NCBI GenBank assembly: GCA_902592935.1
Contig: CACJGD010000002.1
Span: 29,889 to 93,888, forward strand
Reading direction: 5' to 3'
DNA: 64,000 bases
Source: an uncultured Pelagibacteraceae bacterium
GTDB taxonomy: Bacteria; Pseudomonadota; Alphaproteobacteria; Pelagibacterales; Pelagibacteraceae
In this document: positions 45,980-55,905 of the stretch, one piece after another
How positions within the stretch are numbered: position 1 is the stretch's first letter
How the letters are laid out: every line of letters starts with the position of its first letter
Notes under the pieces: model-generated
What the model saw: the letters and a program-made list of their open reading frames with translations, nothing else
What the model was told of the DNA's origin: nothing
Database searches by the model: none
Position numbers and translations under genes: made by a program

Positions 45980-47068
45980 ATGAAAATCGGGTCTATATCA
46001 GAAAATCAAAATCTAGAGAAAAGAATTGCAATTACTCCAGAGATGGTAAAAAAATATACTTCTCTAGGATTACAGATATGTTTGAGTGAAAATTATGGTT
46101 CTCATCTGGGTATTAAAGATGAACAATATATAGAAATGGGAGTAAAAATTTCTAAAGATGAAATAGAAATTTTAAAATCATCAGACATTATTGTTCAGCT
46201 TGGTATGTTACCTGATGATAAAAGTTTAAATATAAACGAAAACCAGACACTAATTGGAGTTTTAAACCCTTATAATAATAAAGAAAAATTAGATAGGTTA
46301 GCTAAAAAAAAAATTAATCTTTTTTCATTGGAATTGCTTCCAAGAATTACAAGGGCCCAATCTATGGATATTTTATCGTCACAAGCAAATTTAGCAGGTT
46401 ATAAAGCAGTCTTAGAATCGTTTGCAAATTTTGAGAAAGCTATACCAATGATGATGACTGCAGCGGGCACAGTTCCAGCTGCTAAGGTTTTAATTGTTGG
46501 TGCGGGAGTCGCTGGACTTCAGGCAATTGCAACAGCGAAGAGAATGGGTGCAATAGTTTTTGCTACAGATGTAAGAATGGCCTCTAAGGAGCAAGTTGAA
46601 AGTTTAGGTGGAAAATTCCTTACAGTTGAAGGTTCAGAAAATTTAGAAACTGAGGGCGGTTATGCAAAAGAAGCTTCAGATGATTTTAAAAAAAAACAGG
46701 AAGATCTTTTATCCGAAACTTTAAAGAAAATTGATATTGTAATTTGTACAGCTTTAATTCCAGGAAAAAAAGCACCATTAATTATCAAAGACAATATGAT
46801 AGATAATATGCAAGCTGGCTCGGTTATTTATGACCTTGCTGCAATTCAAGGGGGGAATACAGCTTTTACAAAAGTAGACAAAATTATAGAGAGAAATGGA
46901 GTAAAAATAATGGGTGAAAGCAACATACTGAATAAGTTACCCATTTCAGCTTCAAGTTTGTATGCAAAAAATATGTTTAATTTTGTTGAGAATTTAATCG
47001 ACAAAGAGACTAAAAAAATAAATATTAATTTAGAAGATGAAATTATAGAAAAAACATTAATTAGATAA
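45980..47068 (+). CDS. pntAA: NAD(P) transhydrogenase subunit alpha part 1
   Basis: The 362-residue cytosolic NAD(H)-binding domain I has KRIAITPEMVKKY, LELLPRITRAQSMDILSSQANLAGYKAV and the dinucleotide motif VGAGVAGLQAIATAKRMGA. Length fits the split PntAA of alphaproteobacteria. Together with PntAB and PntB it couples proton flow to NADPH formation at the inner membrane. Genes follow with 3 bp and 1 bp spacing. Confidence 0.93.
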   Translation: MKIGSISENQNLEKRIAITPEMVKKYTSLGLQICLSENYGSHLGIKDEQYIEMGVKISKDEIEILKSSDIIVQLGMLPDDKSLNINENQTLIGVLNPYNNKEKLDRLAKKKINLFSLELLPRITRAQSMDILSSQANLAGYKAVLESFANFEKAIPMMMTAAGTVPAAKVLIVGAGVAGLQAIATAKRMGAIVFATDVRMASKEQVESLGGKFLTVEGSENLETEGGYAKEASDDFKKKQEDLLSETLKKIDIVICTALIPGKKAPLIIKDNMIDNMQAGSVIYDLAAIQGGNTAFTKVDKIIERNGVKIMGESNILNKLPISASSLYAKNMFNFVENLIDKETKKININLEDEIIEKTLIR

Positions 47069-47071
47069 ATT

Positions 47072-47380
47072 ATGGAAATAGATCCTTTAATATTTAGACT
47101 AAGTATTTTTATCCTTTCAATATTTGTAGGTTATTATGTGGTATGGAGTGTTACTCCCTCTTTACATACACCATTAATGTCTGTTACTAACGCAATTTCG
47201 TCAGTAATTATTGTTGGAGCTATCATAGCAGGTCTATCAGGAAATTCTGAGAGTGTTTTTAACACGTCGAGTATTTTTGGCTTTTTAGCAATATCCTTAG
47301 CGGCAGTTAATATTTTTGGGGGATTTCTCGTTACTCAAAGGATGCTAGCAATGTATAAAAAAAAGAAAAAAGATAAATAA
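47072..47380 (+). CDS. pntAB: NAD(P) transhydrogenase subunit alpha part 2
   Basis: A 102-residue membrane protein with three or four helices (LSIFILSIFVGYYVVWSV, TNAISSVIIVGAIIAGLSG, FGFLAISLAAVNIFGGFL). It is the transmembrane portion of the alpha subunit, encoded separately as in many alphaproteobacteria. It lies between pntAA and pntB, overlapping the latter by 1 bp. Confidence 0.92.
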   Translation: MEIDPLIFRLSIFILSIFVGYYVVWSVTPSLHTPLMSVTNAISSVIIVGAIIAGLSGNSESVFNTSSIFGFLAISLAAVNIFGGFLVTQRMLAMYKKKKKDK

Positions 47381-48777
47381 TGATTTCAGCAAATCTATCT
47401 GCAATTTTTTATTTAGTTTCAGGAGTACTGTTCATACTTGCCCTAAGAGGTTTGTCTTCACCTGAAACATCAAGACAGGGTAATTTCTTTGGAATTTTAG
47501 GAATGATTATTGCCATAACAGTTACATTTTTATCCACAGATAATTTTTCTACTGGATTTATCTTTGTACTAATTTTTATTTTAGTAGGAGGATCGATTGG
47601 TGCTTTTATAGCGTATAGGATACCAATGACTGCTATGCCAGAGTTAGTCGCTGGTTTTCATAGTTTAGTTGGTCTATCAGCTGTTTTTGTTGCAATTTCT
47701 GCTTTTTTAAATCCTGAAGCATTTAATCTGGGAGTACCTGGAAATATAAAACTTGGTAGCTTAATTGAAATGTCTATTGGAGCTGCAGTTGGAGCTGTTA
47801 CATTCTCAGGTTCTGTAATTGCTTTTTTGAAATTGCAAGGAATTATGTCAGGTTCCCCAATTACATTTAAGGGTCAACATCCACTTAATGCTATAATTTT
47901 AGTTTCTATAGTTGTTTTGATTTATTTATTATGCTCATCACAATCATCTAATTTATTTTGGATACTCTTGGCTGTTTCTTTCTTAATCGGCTTTCTTTTA
48001 ATTATCCCAATTGGCGGAGCAGACATGCCCGTTGTTATATCTATGCTTAACTCTTATTCAGGTTGGGCTGCAGCAGGAATTGGATTTACTTTAGAAAATA
48101 CAGCTTTAATAATTACTGGAGCACTTGTTGGATCTTCTGGAGCAATCTTATCTTATATCATGTGCAAAGGAATGAATCGTTCATTCTTTAATGTCATTCT
48201 AGGAGGATTTGGAGCAACGGAAGACACCGCAAGTAATTCAAGCAAAGAACAAAGACCAGTAAAAAGTGGAAATGCTGATGATGCTGCATTTTTAATGAAA
48301 AATGCTTCATCAGTTATCATAGTTCCAGGTTATGGTATGGCTGTTGCTCAAGCTCAACATGCTCTAAGAGAAATGGTAGATACGCTTAAAAAAAATGATA
48401 TTAAAGTATCTTATGCTATTCATCCAGTTGCGGGAAGAATGCCAGGTCATATGAATGTTTTATTGGCGGAAGCAAATGTTCCATATGATGAAGTTTTTGA
48501 ATTAGAAGAAATAAACAATGATTTTGCTAATGCAGATGTTGCTTTTGTTATTGGTGCTAATGATGTCACAAATCCAGTAGCAAAGACGGATCCACAAAGT
48601 CCAATTTATGGTATGCCTGTTCTTGATGTTGAAAAATGTAAATCAGTTTTATTTGTAAAAAGAAGTTTATCTCCAGGGTATGCAGGCATTGATAATGACT
48701 TATTTTATAAAGAAAATACCTTAATGTTGTTTGCAGACGCAAAAAAAATGACAGAAGATATAACAAAAAATTTATAG
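47380..48777 (+). CDS. pntB: NAD(P) transhydrogenase subunit beta
   Basis: The 465-residue protein has about nine N-terminal membrane helices (for example PMTAMPELVAGFHSLVGLSA) and the C-terminal NADP(H)-binding domain III (IIVPGYGMAVAQAQHAL, HPVAGRMPGHMNVLLAEA, VIGANDVTNPVA). Full length. Works with PntAA/AB as a proton-translocating transhydrogenase. Confidence 0.94.
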   Translation: MISANLSAIFYLVSGVLFILALRGLSSPETSRQGNFFGILGMIIAITVTFLSTDNFSTGFIFVLIFILVGGSIGAFIAYRIPMTAMPELVAGFHSLVGLSAVFVAISAFLNPEAFNLGVPGNIKLGSLIEMSIGAAVGAVTFSGSVIAFLKLQGIMSGSPITFKGQHPLNAIILVSIVVLIYLLCSSQSSNLFWILLAVSFLIGFLLIIPIGGADMPVVISMLNSYSGWAAAGIGFTLENTALIITGALVGSSGAILSYIMCKGMNRSFFNVILGGFGATEDTASNSSKEQRPVKSGNADDAAFLMKNASSVIIVPGYGMAVAQAQHALREMVDTLKKNDIKVSYAIHPVAGRMPGHMNVLLAEANVPYDEVFELEEINNDFANADVAFVIGANDVTNPVAKTDPQSPIYGMPVLDVEKCKSVLFVKRSLSPGYAGIDNDLFYKENTLMLFADAKKMTEDITKNL

Positions 48778-48785
48778 GTAATCAT

Positions 48786-49484
48786 TTGAAAACAAAAATA
48801 TTTTGCGACATTGCAGAACTTAATTTAATTAAAAAATATAATAAAAAAAGAATTGTAAAAGGTTTTACCACCAATCCAAGCTTGATGAGAAAAGCAGGCG
48901 CTAAAGACTATCAAGTATATTCGAAAAAAATTCTAGAAAATTGTTCAAATAAACCTGTTTCACTTGAAGTATTTGCAGACAACAACAAAGATATGATTAA
49001 GCAAGGAATAAAAATTAATAATTGGGGAAAAAATGTTTATGTAAAAGTACCAGTTGTAAATTCAAAAAATAAGTTTACTGGGAAAGTTATTGAGGAATTA
49101 AATAAACAGGGTATTAAATTAAATATAACTGCAGTTTATAGTGCTACTCAAACAAAAAAAATTTTAAAAGTAATTAATAAAAAAACTAAAATTATAATTT
49201 CAATTTTTGCAGGTAGGGCTGGTGACGCAGGAAAAGACCCAATACCAGAAATTATAAAAAGCATTAAATTATCTAAAAAATATAAAAATGTTGAAATTTT
49301 ATGGGCAAGCGTAAGAGAGCCATATAATTATCTACAAGCAAAACAATTAGGTTGTAATATAATCACGATACCCCCAGCAATTATTGAGAAAATAGAAAGA
49401 TTTGGAAAATCTTTTGAACAATTAACAGTAGAAACAGTAAAGGCATTTGTCAAAGATAGTGTAAAATCAAAATTTAAACTTTAA
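48786..49484 (+). CDS. Transaldolase/fructose-6-phosphate aldolase-family protein
   Basis: The 232-residue barrel protein has IVKGFTTNPSLMRKAG and the Schiff-base lysine in NVYVKVPVV, followed by NITAVYSATQ and SIFAGRAGDAGKDP. Length matches the short transaldolase/FSA class. It may act as transaldolase in the pentose phosphate route together with the transketolase gene in this window. TTG start 8 bp after pntB. Confidence 0.85.
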   Translation: MKTKIFCDIAELNLIKKYNKKRIVKGFTTNPSLMRKAGAKDYQVYSKKILENCSNKPVSLEVFADNNKDMIKQGIKINNWGKNVYVKVPVVNSKNKFTGKVIEELNKQGIKLNITAVYSATQTKKILKVINKKTKIIISIFAGRAGDAGKDPIPEIIKSIKLSKKYKNVEILWASVREPYNYLQAKQLGCNIITIPPAIIEKIERFGKSFEQLTVETVKAFVKDSVKSKFKL

Positions 49485-49500
49485 AAATTGTTTATTTACA

Positions 49501-49692
<192 letters not shown>

Positions 49693-49699
49693 GTATTTT

Positions 49700-49894
49700 C
49701 TAAATTCTATTTTTAAGTTTGTTTAATTTCTTAACTCTTTTAATGTTTTCTTGAAGAATTCTTTTTTTCTTTTCAGAAGGTTTTTCGTATGTATTTTTAA
49801 GCTTTATAACTTTAAAGAAACCATCTCTTTGTAGTTTTCTTTTTAAAACCCTCAAAGCTTGTTCAACATTATTATCTTTTACTTCTATTTTAAT
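49700..49894 (-). CDS. rpsU: Ribosomal protein S21, probable ATT start
   Basis: The product IKIEVKDNNVEQALRVLKRKLQRDGFF... with KNTYEKPSEKKKR is S21. The track start is a TTG at 49906 that sits in the Shine-Dalgarno GGAGG itself. Aligning GGAGG (49904-49900) with a normal 5-base spacer points to ATT at 49894, giving (M)KIEVKDNN, which fits the family N-terminus. The basic C-terminal tail binds 16S rRNA near the anti-SD region. Confidence 0.9.
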   Translation of the reverse strand: MKIEVKDNNVEQALRVLKRKLQRDGFFKVIKLKNTYEKPSEKKKRILQENIKRVKKLNKLKNRI

Positions 49895-49899
49895 AACTA

Positions 49900-49904
49900 C
49901 CTCC
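49900..49904 (-). promoter_or_regulatory. Strong Shine-Dalgarno for rpsU
   Basis: GGAGG on the - strand, followed by the spacer TAGTT and ATT. It overlaps the annotated TTG start, so it argues for the downstream ATT start. Strong SD sequences are rare in this window. Confidence 0.65.
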
Positions 49905-49958
49905 AAAAAAAGTGGTTAAATATCACTTTTATAAATTTATGTCTATTTAATTTATTCA

Positions 49959-50540
49959 TCATATCGTTGCTTGATTAGCTTTATTTTGTTTTTCTTTTTC
50001 TTTTTTTTCCCTTTTTATTCTTCTTTCAGCTTTTTCAATTGCTTCAACTAGATCTTTTTGTGTAAATAAATTAAGCGCTACAGGATCTTTTGGATTAAGA
50101 TTGTTGTAGTTCCAGTAACTTTTATTTCTGATCGATGTAACAGAATTTTTAGTAATTCCAACTAATTTTGCTATTTGAGAATCTTTTAAAATATTATGCT
50201 GTCTAATTAGCCATAAAGCAGAATCTGGTTTATCTTGCCTTTTTGACAGAGGAATATATTTTTTTATTTTTTTTTCGTTGTTTGAAATTTCAATATCATT
50301 ACTTTTTATTTGTAAGGGTCTATTTTCATCTTTAGAAGATAAATTAATCTCTTCTCTTGAAAGTTGACCCGATATAATTGGATTATAAGCTTTAATACCT
50401 TTTGCAACTTCACCATCTGCAATTCCTTGAATTTCGACTTCATGTAATTTACAAAAATCTGCAATTTGCTTAAATGTTAGAGTTGTATTTTCAACTAACC
50501 AAACGGCAGTAGCCATTGGCATCAAGGGTGCATTCGACAT
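49959..50540 (-). CDS. DUF1013/TrcR-family transcriptional regulator
   Basis: The 193-residue protein starts PLMPMATAVWLVENTTLTFKQIADFC and ends in a charged helix rich in Lys/Glu. The central KPDSALWLIRQHNILKDSQIAKLVGITKNSV is a helix-turn-helix-like segment. This is the alphaproteobacterial DUF1013 (TrcR) family, described as essential in Caulobacter. One base separates it from rpmE. Confidence 0.85.
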   Translation of the reverse strand: MSNAPLMPMATAVWLVENTTLTFKQIADFCKLHEVEIQGIADGEVAKGIKAYNPIISGQLSREEINLSSKDENRPLQIKSNDIEISNNEKKIKKYIPLSKRQDKPDSALWLIRQHNILKDSQIAKLVGITKNSVTSIRNKSYWNYNNLNPKDPVALNLFTQKDLVEAIEKAERRIKREKKEKEKQNKANQATI

Positions 50541-50771
50541 TTAATTTTTCTTTTCTGATTTAAAATTTTGAAATTTTTTATTAAATTTACTTATTCTACC
50601 CTTATCCATTAACTTCTGTTTTCCACCTGTCCAAGCCGCATGAGATTTTGGATCAATCTCTAATTTTAGTATATCACCTTCAGATCCCCAAGTAGATTTA
50701 GTTTCAAATTGAGTCCCATCGGTCATTTCAACTTTTATCATGTGATAGTTAGGGTGAATATCTTTTTTCAT
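50541..50771 (-). CDS. rpmE: Ribosomal protein L31
   Basis: The 76-residue product begins [20 protein letters not shown] and includes [24 protein letters not shown], characteristic of L31. The zinc-binding cysteines of the C+ form are absent. Adjacent to the trcR-like gene on the - strand. Confidence 0.92.
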   Translation of the reverse strand: MKKDIHPNYHMIKVEMTDGTQFETKSTWGSEGDILKLEIDPKSHAAWTGGKQKLMDKGRISKFNKKFQNFKSEKKN

Positions 50772-50806
50772 ATCGAGACTTATAGCAAAAGAAACTTAGA
50801 ACACAA

Positions 50807-51547
50807 TTAAAAGTTCTTTAAATTTTCAAGCATTTTATCGTTAATTGCCCCACTTGATGCTCGAATATCTATATTATTATGATCGAATTTATTTAAATCA
50901 TTAACTATCCCACCTGCCTCCTCTACCAATAAGGCTCCTGCTGCCACGTCCCAAATATTAATTTTATTATGAAAAAAACCATCTAATCTACCTGAAGCCA
51001 CATAAGCCATGTCTAAAGCTGCACATCCGCTGTATCTCATATTTAAACTGCTGAATTTGACTCCTTCATGATTACTTGAAAATAAACATTCATCTATTAA
51101 ATTTTTGTTTGATACTCGTAATCTTTGATTATTTAGATATGCTCCTTTGTTTTTTTCTGCATAAAACATTTCATCTTTAATAGGATCATAAATTAAACCA
51201 CTAATTATCTCTTTTTTAGACTCTAGAGCAATACAAATTGCAAAATGAGGAATGCCGTGAAGAAAATTTGTTGTACCATCTATTGGATCGATAATCCAAA
51301 TATTATCTTTATCTTTGTTTTCAATTGAACCAACTTCTTCTGATAAAATAGAATAATTTTTTTTTGTTTTAGAAAGTTCTTCAATTAGAATTTTTTCTAC
51401 ATGTTTGTCAGTTTTTGTAACAAAATCCCGGGGTCCTTTTTTAGATACTTGTAATTTCTCAACCTCTCCAAAATCTCTTATCGCAGACTTTGAGGCTTTT
51501 TCGGCTGCTTTGATCATAATATTTAAATTTGAAGATATAGAGATCAT
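50807..51547 (-). CDS. suhB: Inositol-1-monophosphatase family protein
   Basis: The 246-residue protein has FVTKTDKHVEKIL, SEEVG, the metal-binding IIDPIDGTTNFLHGIPHFAI and WDVAAGALLVEEAGG. These enzymes hydrolyse inositol phosphates and SuhB members also assist rRNA transcription in some bacteria. One base after the efp gene on the - strand. Confidence 0.9.
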   Translation of the reverse strand: MISISSNLNIMIKAAEKASKSAIRDFGEVEKLQVSKKGPRDFVTKTDKHVEKILIEELSKTKKNYSILSEEVGSIENKDKDNIWIIDPIDGTTNFLHGIPHFAICIALESKKEIISGLIYDPIKDEMFYAEKNKGAYLNNQRLRVSNKNLIDECLFSSNHEGVKFSSLNMRYSGCAALDMAYVASGRLDGFFHNKINIWDVAAGALLVEEAGGIVNDLNKFDHNNIDIRASSGAINDKMLENLKNF

Positions 51548-51548
51548 T

Positions 51549-52109
51549 TTAGATTTTTTTAATGTATTCTAAATTTCTTGTATCAATTATGATTTCATCA
51601 CCTGCTTCAATAAACGGAGGAACCTGAATATTTAAACCATTATTAAGAGTTGCAGGTTTATAAGATGATGACACAGTTTGTCCTTTGAGAGCTGCATCAG
51701 TGGTTTCAATTTTACACTGTACTTGGTTAGGTAATTCAATTGATAGTGGGTTTTCATTATAAAAACTAACAGAAACTTGAAGGTTTTCTGTTAAAAGTTT
51801 ACCCTTATCACCTACAGTTTCTTTTTTTATTTCAATTTGTTCAAATGTTTTTGGATCCATAAAAAAATAATTAGCTTCATCACTATAAAGATAATTAAAA
51901 GTCGTTTCCTCCAATGATGCTTTTTCTACTGTTTCACTTGATCTAAATCTTTCATTTAACTTTGTATTTTTGTTTAAGCTTTTCATTTCAACTTGAGCAA
52001 AAGCACCACCTTTTCCTGGTTTTACATGTTGGGTTTTTAAAACTTGCCATAAATCATTTTTATATTCTAGGAGCATTCCAACTCTAATTTCTCCAGCATT
52101 AATTTTCAT
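51549..52109 (-). CDS. efp: Elongation factor P
   Basis: The 186-residue product has the KOW-like N-terminal domain with the tip lysine in HVKPGKGGAFAQV, and the C-terminal OB domain ending FIEAGDEIIIDTRNLEYIKK. EF-P relieves ribosome stalling at polyproline. Overlaps the preceding thiE gene by 4 bp. The modifying enzymes are not in this window. Confidence 0.94.
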   Translation of the reverse strand: MKINAGEIRVGMLLEYKNDLWQVLKTQHVKPGKGGAFAQVEMKSLNKNTKLNERFRSSETVEKASLEETTFNYLYSDEANYFFMDPKTFEQIEIKKETVGDKGKLLTENLQVSVSFYNENPLSIELPNQVQCKIETTDAALKGQTVSSSYKPATLNNGLNIQVPPFIEAGDEIIIDTRNLEYIKKI

Positions 52110-52720
52110 TTTAATCTTTCTATAGCTTGTAACGGTTTATATTTTTTATTTTTCCAAATGTAGCTTGAAATAGCTAAAAAATTAGCATTATTCAATAATA
52201 GATTTTTATAATTAACAGCATTAATTCCACCAATAGCTACTATTGGAGTTTTTGTAAATTTTTTAACTTTATTTAAAATCTTTACAGAGGCTACATACTT
52301 AGTTTTTTTAGTTTTAGATAGATTAAAAGCACCAAAGGCAATGTAATCAGCTTTAGCTTTAATTGCTTTTTTTGCTAAATACATAGAATTATGACAAGTA
52401 ATTCCTATAATTTTTTTACCAAGTATTTTTTTTGCTATCTTAATATTCATATCTTTTTGACCTAGATGGCAACCATCTGCATCTAATTTAAAAGCAAGGA
52501 AAGGGTCATCATTAATTATAAATTTTACTTTATTTTTTTTACAAATATTTTTAATTTTTTTTCCAATTATTATTTTCTTATTCTTAGAATATCTTTTAAG
52601 TCTGAGCTGAAAAAAACTTACTTTTCCAGTTTTTAAAACTAACTTTAGATTGTTATAAAAAGAATTAGTTATTTTGTTAGGAGAAATAAGATAAATAAAT
52701 TTTTTTTTATTTATTTTCAA
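52106..52720 (-). CDS. thiE: Thiamine-phosphate synthase (ThiE family)
   Basis: A 204-residue barrel with FIINDDPFLAFKLDADGCHLGQKDM, IIGITCHN, KTKKTKYVAS and TPIVAIGGINA, the ThiE active-site pattern. It joins the pyrimidine and thiazole moieties of thiamine. TenI-like function cannot be excluded. It overlaps the aldolase gene by 14 bp. Confidence 0.82.
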   Translation of the reverse strand: MKINKKKFIYLISPNKITNSFYNNLKLVLKTGKVSFFQLRLKRYSKNKKIIIGKKIKNICKKNKVKFIINDDPFLAFKLDADGCHLGQKDMNIKIAKKILGKKIIGITCHNSMYLAKKAIKAKADYIAFGAFNLSKTKKTKYVASVKILNKVKKFTKTPIVAIGGINAVNYKNLLLNNANFLAISSYIWKNKKYKPLQAIERLK

Positions 52721-53717
52721 GTTCGCTCGACCATTTTCCTTGAGCAGCTAAAGTACACATTTTAGCTCTATGATTAAAAGTAGTTTGAGTTGCATCTACA
52801 TTTTTAATATCATTAGACCAAACTTTTAAAGCACTTTGTTGAAGAGCTCTTCCATATGAGTAGGTCATTATAAAATTTGTATTATTATTTTTATTAATTA
52901 AATTTAAATTTTCTGTAGCTTCAATTTCAGATTGCCCTCCAGATAAGAAAGCTATTCCAGGAACTTCATTGGGTACAGAACTTTTAAGGCATTCTAGAGT
53001 TTTGATGGAAACTTCTTCACTAGAAATTTTATTTTCTGATTGGCTACCAGACACAATCATATTTGGTTTTAATATTATTCCCGAAAGATCAACTTTGTGT
53101 AAAATTAGTTCCTCAAAACACTTTTTAATTACCTCTGATGTTTTACTTAAACAAACTTCAGCAGAATGGTTTCCATCCATCAATACCTCAGGTTCTACTA
53201 TTGGAACCATACCAATTTCTTGAACTAGTGCAGAGTACCTAGCAAGTGCATGAGCATTGCTACTAATTGCCAGCTTGCTTGGATATTTTTCAGTAATAGA
53301 ATAGACACCTCTCCATTTTGTAAATCTTGCTCCAAGATCATAATATTTTTTTAATCTATCTCTAAGACCATCTAATCCTTCTGTAATTTTTTCTTCAGGG
53401 GAATTTGCTAAATCTTTTGTACCAGTATCAACTTTAATTCCAGGAACTGCACCTGAATTAGATATTAAATCAGGTATTGATTTTCCTGTGCTAGAAATTT
53501 GATTTATTGTTTCGTCGTAAAGAATAACACCACCTATGCAATCCTTCATTCCAGCTGATGAAAAAAGAATTTCTCTGAATGAAAGCCTATTTTCTTGAGT
53601 TGATTTGACATTTACTGCTTCAAGTCTTTTTGTCATAGTTCCATTGCTCTCATCAGCCGCAAGTATACCCTTACCACTGGAAATTATTTTAAGTGCAATT
53701 TTATTTAATTCTGACAT
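52707..53717 (-). CDS. fba: Class I fructose-bisphosphate aldolase
   Basis: The 336-residue protein shows GILAADESNGTMTKRL, FTKWRGVY and the Schiff-base lysine in GIILKPNMI, with AFLSGGQSE and SYGRALQQSALKVW, the vertebrate-type class I aldolase family. Forms fructose-1,6-bisphosphate from triose phosphates. Lies 1 bp from pgk. Confidence 0.93.
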   Translation of the reverse strand: MSELNKIALKIISSGKGILAADESNGTMTKRLEAVNVKSTQENRLSFREILFSSAGMKDCIGGVILYDETINQISSTGKSIPDLISNSGAVPGIKVDTGTKDLANSPEEKITEGLDGLRDRLKKYYDLGARFTKWRGVYSITEKYPSKLAISSNAHALARYSALVQEIGMVPIVEPEVLMDGNHSAEVCLSKTSEVIKKCFEELILHKVDLSGIILKPNMIVSGSQSENKISSEEVSIKTLECLKSSVPNEVPGIAFLSGGQSEIEATENLNLINKNNNTNFIMTYSYGRALQQSALKVWSNDIKNVDATQTTFNHRAKMCTLAAQGKWSSELENK

Positions 53718-53718
53718 C

Positions 53719-54897
53719 TTAATTTAATGCGGTTATACCAGGAAGCTTTTTACCTTCAAGATATTCTAAAAACGCTCCACCTGCGGTTGAAACAAAATTA
53801 AACTTATTAACAGCGTTTAAATTATTTAATAAAGAAACTGTATCTCCACCACCAGCAACTGAAAAAATTTTGTTTGCTTTATTATTTTCAATTATTTTTT
53901 TTGCTATTTGAATACTTCCATAAGCAAAATTTGGATTTTCAAAATATCCTGCGGGCCCATTCCAAAGTATAGTTTTACTGTTAGCAATAATTTTTCTTAT
54001 TTTTTCAATAGTTTTTGGACCAATATCTAATATCATTTCATCAGATAATATTTCGCTCAATTCTTTTTTTTGAGGAGATCCATTTAAATCTTTAGATACA
54101 ATCACATCTTCTGGATAGATCATGTTACATTTTTCTTTTTTTGAAAGAGAGATGATTTCTTCAATTATTTTATCACAATTTTTTTCTTTAATAGATTTTC
54201 CAACACTGTTTCCAAAATATTTTATAAAATTATTAGCCATGCCTCCAACAATTATAATATTATCAAATTTAGGAATTAAATTTTTTATAACATTAATTTT
54301 ACTTGAAATTTTAGACCCCCCAACAATACAAGTAATTGGTCTTGTAATTTCAGAAGTTATTTTATTAAGCGCATTTACCTCTAAGTCTAGCTGTAATCCA
54401 GAAAACGAGGGCAAGAATTTTGGAATCTTATAAATTGAAGTATGAGCTCTATGTGAACAAGAAAAAGCTTCATTCACATATATATCTCCAAAATTTGATA
54501 GAAGTTTAGCAAATTTATTATCATTTTGTTCTTCTTCAGAATAAAATCTAATATTTTCTAAAATTAAAATTTCATCATTATAATTATTTAAGAAATTTTT
54601 ATTTTTTATTTCTTTAATATTTTCAGTAATAAGTTTTACTTTTTTTCCTAATTTATTTTGTAATTCTTTACAAATTGGTTCTAGTGAGAGTTCCTTAACA
54701 AATTTACCTTTTGGTCTCCCCACATGTGATAAAATTATAATTTTTGCATTTTCCTTAATCAAAAAATTTAAAGTAGGAAGAATTTTATCTATTCTTGTTG
54801 TGTCTGTTATTTTACCTTTTTCCAAAGGAACATTTAAGTCTAATCTTAACAATATTTTTTTATTGTTTAGATTTTTTTCGTTTATAATACTCCTCAT
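53719..54897 (-). CDS. pgk: Phosphoglycerate kinase
   Basis: The 392-residue protein has LLRLDLNVPLEKGKITDTTRI, ILSHVGRPKGK, CIVGGSKISSK and WNGPAGYFENPNF, the conserved PGK segments. It makes ATP from 1,3-bisphosphoglycerate. Overlaps the gap stop by 1 bp; part of the tkt-gap-pgk-fba cluster. Confidence 0.95.
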   Translation of the reverse strand: MRSIINEKNLNNKKILLRLDLNVPLEKGKITDTTRIDKILPTLNFLIKENAKIIILSHVGRPKGKFVKELSLEPICKELQNKLGKKVKLITENIKEIKNKNFLNNYNDEILILENIRFYSEEEQNDNKFAKLLSNFGDIYVNEAFSCSHRAHTSIYKIPKFLPSFSGLQLDLEVNALNKITSEITRPITCIVGGSKISSKINVIKNLIPKFDNIIIVGGMANNFIKYFGNSVGKSIKEKNCDKIIEEIISLSKKEKCNMIYPEDVIVSKDLNGSPQKKELSEILSDEMILDIGPKTIEKIRKIIANSKTILWNGPAGYFENPNFAYGSIQIAKKIIENNKANKIFSVAGGGDTVSLLNNLNAVNKFNFVSTAGGAFLEYLEGKKLPGITALN

Positions 54898-55904
54898 TAA
54901 GAGATTTTATGCAAAGTTTCAGCAATATCACACATTCTGTTAGAAAAGCCCCATTCATTATCATACCAGGCTGATATTTTACCCATATTATTTCCAACTA
55001 CATTTGTTAAAGAAGCATCTATTATTGCAGAAGCAGGATGATGATTAAAATCTATAGATACTAATTTTTCATGAGTAACTTCTAAGATATTTTTTAATTT
55101 ATCTTTTGACGCTTGATCAAAGGCATCATTAATTTTTTTTATATTAATATCTTTTTTTGTACAAAAAACTAATTCAATAAGAGAAACATTAGGGGTAGGT
55201 ACTCTCATCGCAACACCTTCTAGTTTCCCTTTGAGGTTTGGTATTATTTCTTCTATTGCTTTCGAAGCTCCTGTTGAGGTAGGAACTATTGATTGACTAG
55301 CCGATCTTGCTCTTCTCGGGTCTTTGTGAGAATTATCTAAAATTCTTTGATCGCTAGTAAATGCATGAATTGTAGTCATAAAACCTTTTTCAATTTCAAA
55401 ATTCTCATCAAGAACACTCATTACTGGTGCTAGACAATTGGTGGTGCATGACGCAGCAGATATTATTTTGTCCTCTTTGGTAATTATATTTTCATTAACA
55501 CCGAATACTATTGTTTTGTCTGCATTTTTACATGGAGCGGAAACAATCAATTTTTTTGCACCATTTTCTATATGAGCAAAAAGTTTTTCTTTCGAATTAA
55601 ATTTTCCTGTACATTCAAAAACATAATCAACATCATATTTTTTCCAATTAATATCTTCAATTTTTGTTTCTTGAGAAAAGGTAATTTTTTTTTTATTAAT
55701 TATTAAATGACTTTGATCAAAATCTAGATCAGCATTTAATTTTCCATGTATAGAGTCGTATTTGATTAATTTAGATGTTGCTTCTGAATTTGACCTATTG
55801 TTTATATGATTAACTTTTAAATTTGTATTTTTACTTTCGATAATTGACCTTAATACCATACGACCAATTCTTCCCATTCCATTAATTCCAATTTTGATTG
55901 TCAT
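54897..55904 (-). CDS. gap: Glyceraldehyde-3-phosphate dehydrogenase
   Basis: The 335-residue protein has IGINGMGRIGRMVLRS, SAPCKNADKTIVFGVN, the catalytic cysteine motif SAASCTTNCLAP and WYDNEWGFSNRM. The catalytic His lies in FMTTIHAFTSDQ. Central glycolytic/gluconeogenic enzyme; one bp from tkt. Confidence 0.95.
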   Translation of the reverse strand: MTIKIGINGMGRIGRMVLRSIIESKNTNLKVNHINNRSNSEATSKLIKYDSIHGKLNADLDFDQSHLIINKKKITFSQETKIEDINWKKYDVDYVFECTGKFNSKEKLFAHIENGAKKLIVSAPCKNADKTIVFGVNENIITKEDKIISAASCTTNCLAPVMSVLDENFEIEKGFMTTIHAFTSDQRILDNSHKDPRRARSASQSIVPTSTGASKAIEEIIPNLKGKLEGVAMRVPTPNVSLIELVFCTKKDINIKKINDAFDQASKDKLKNILEVTHEKLVSIDFNHHPASAIIDASLTNVVGNNMGKISAWYDNEWGFSNRMCDIAETLHKIS

Positions 55905-55905
55905 T

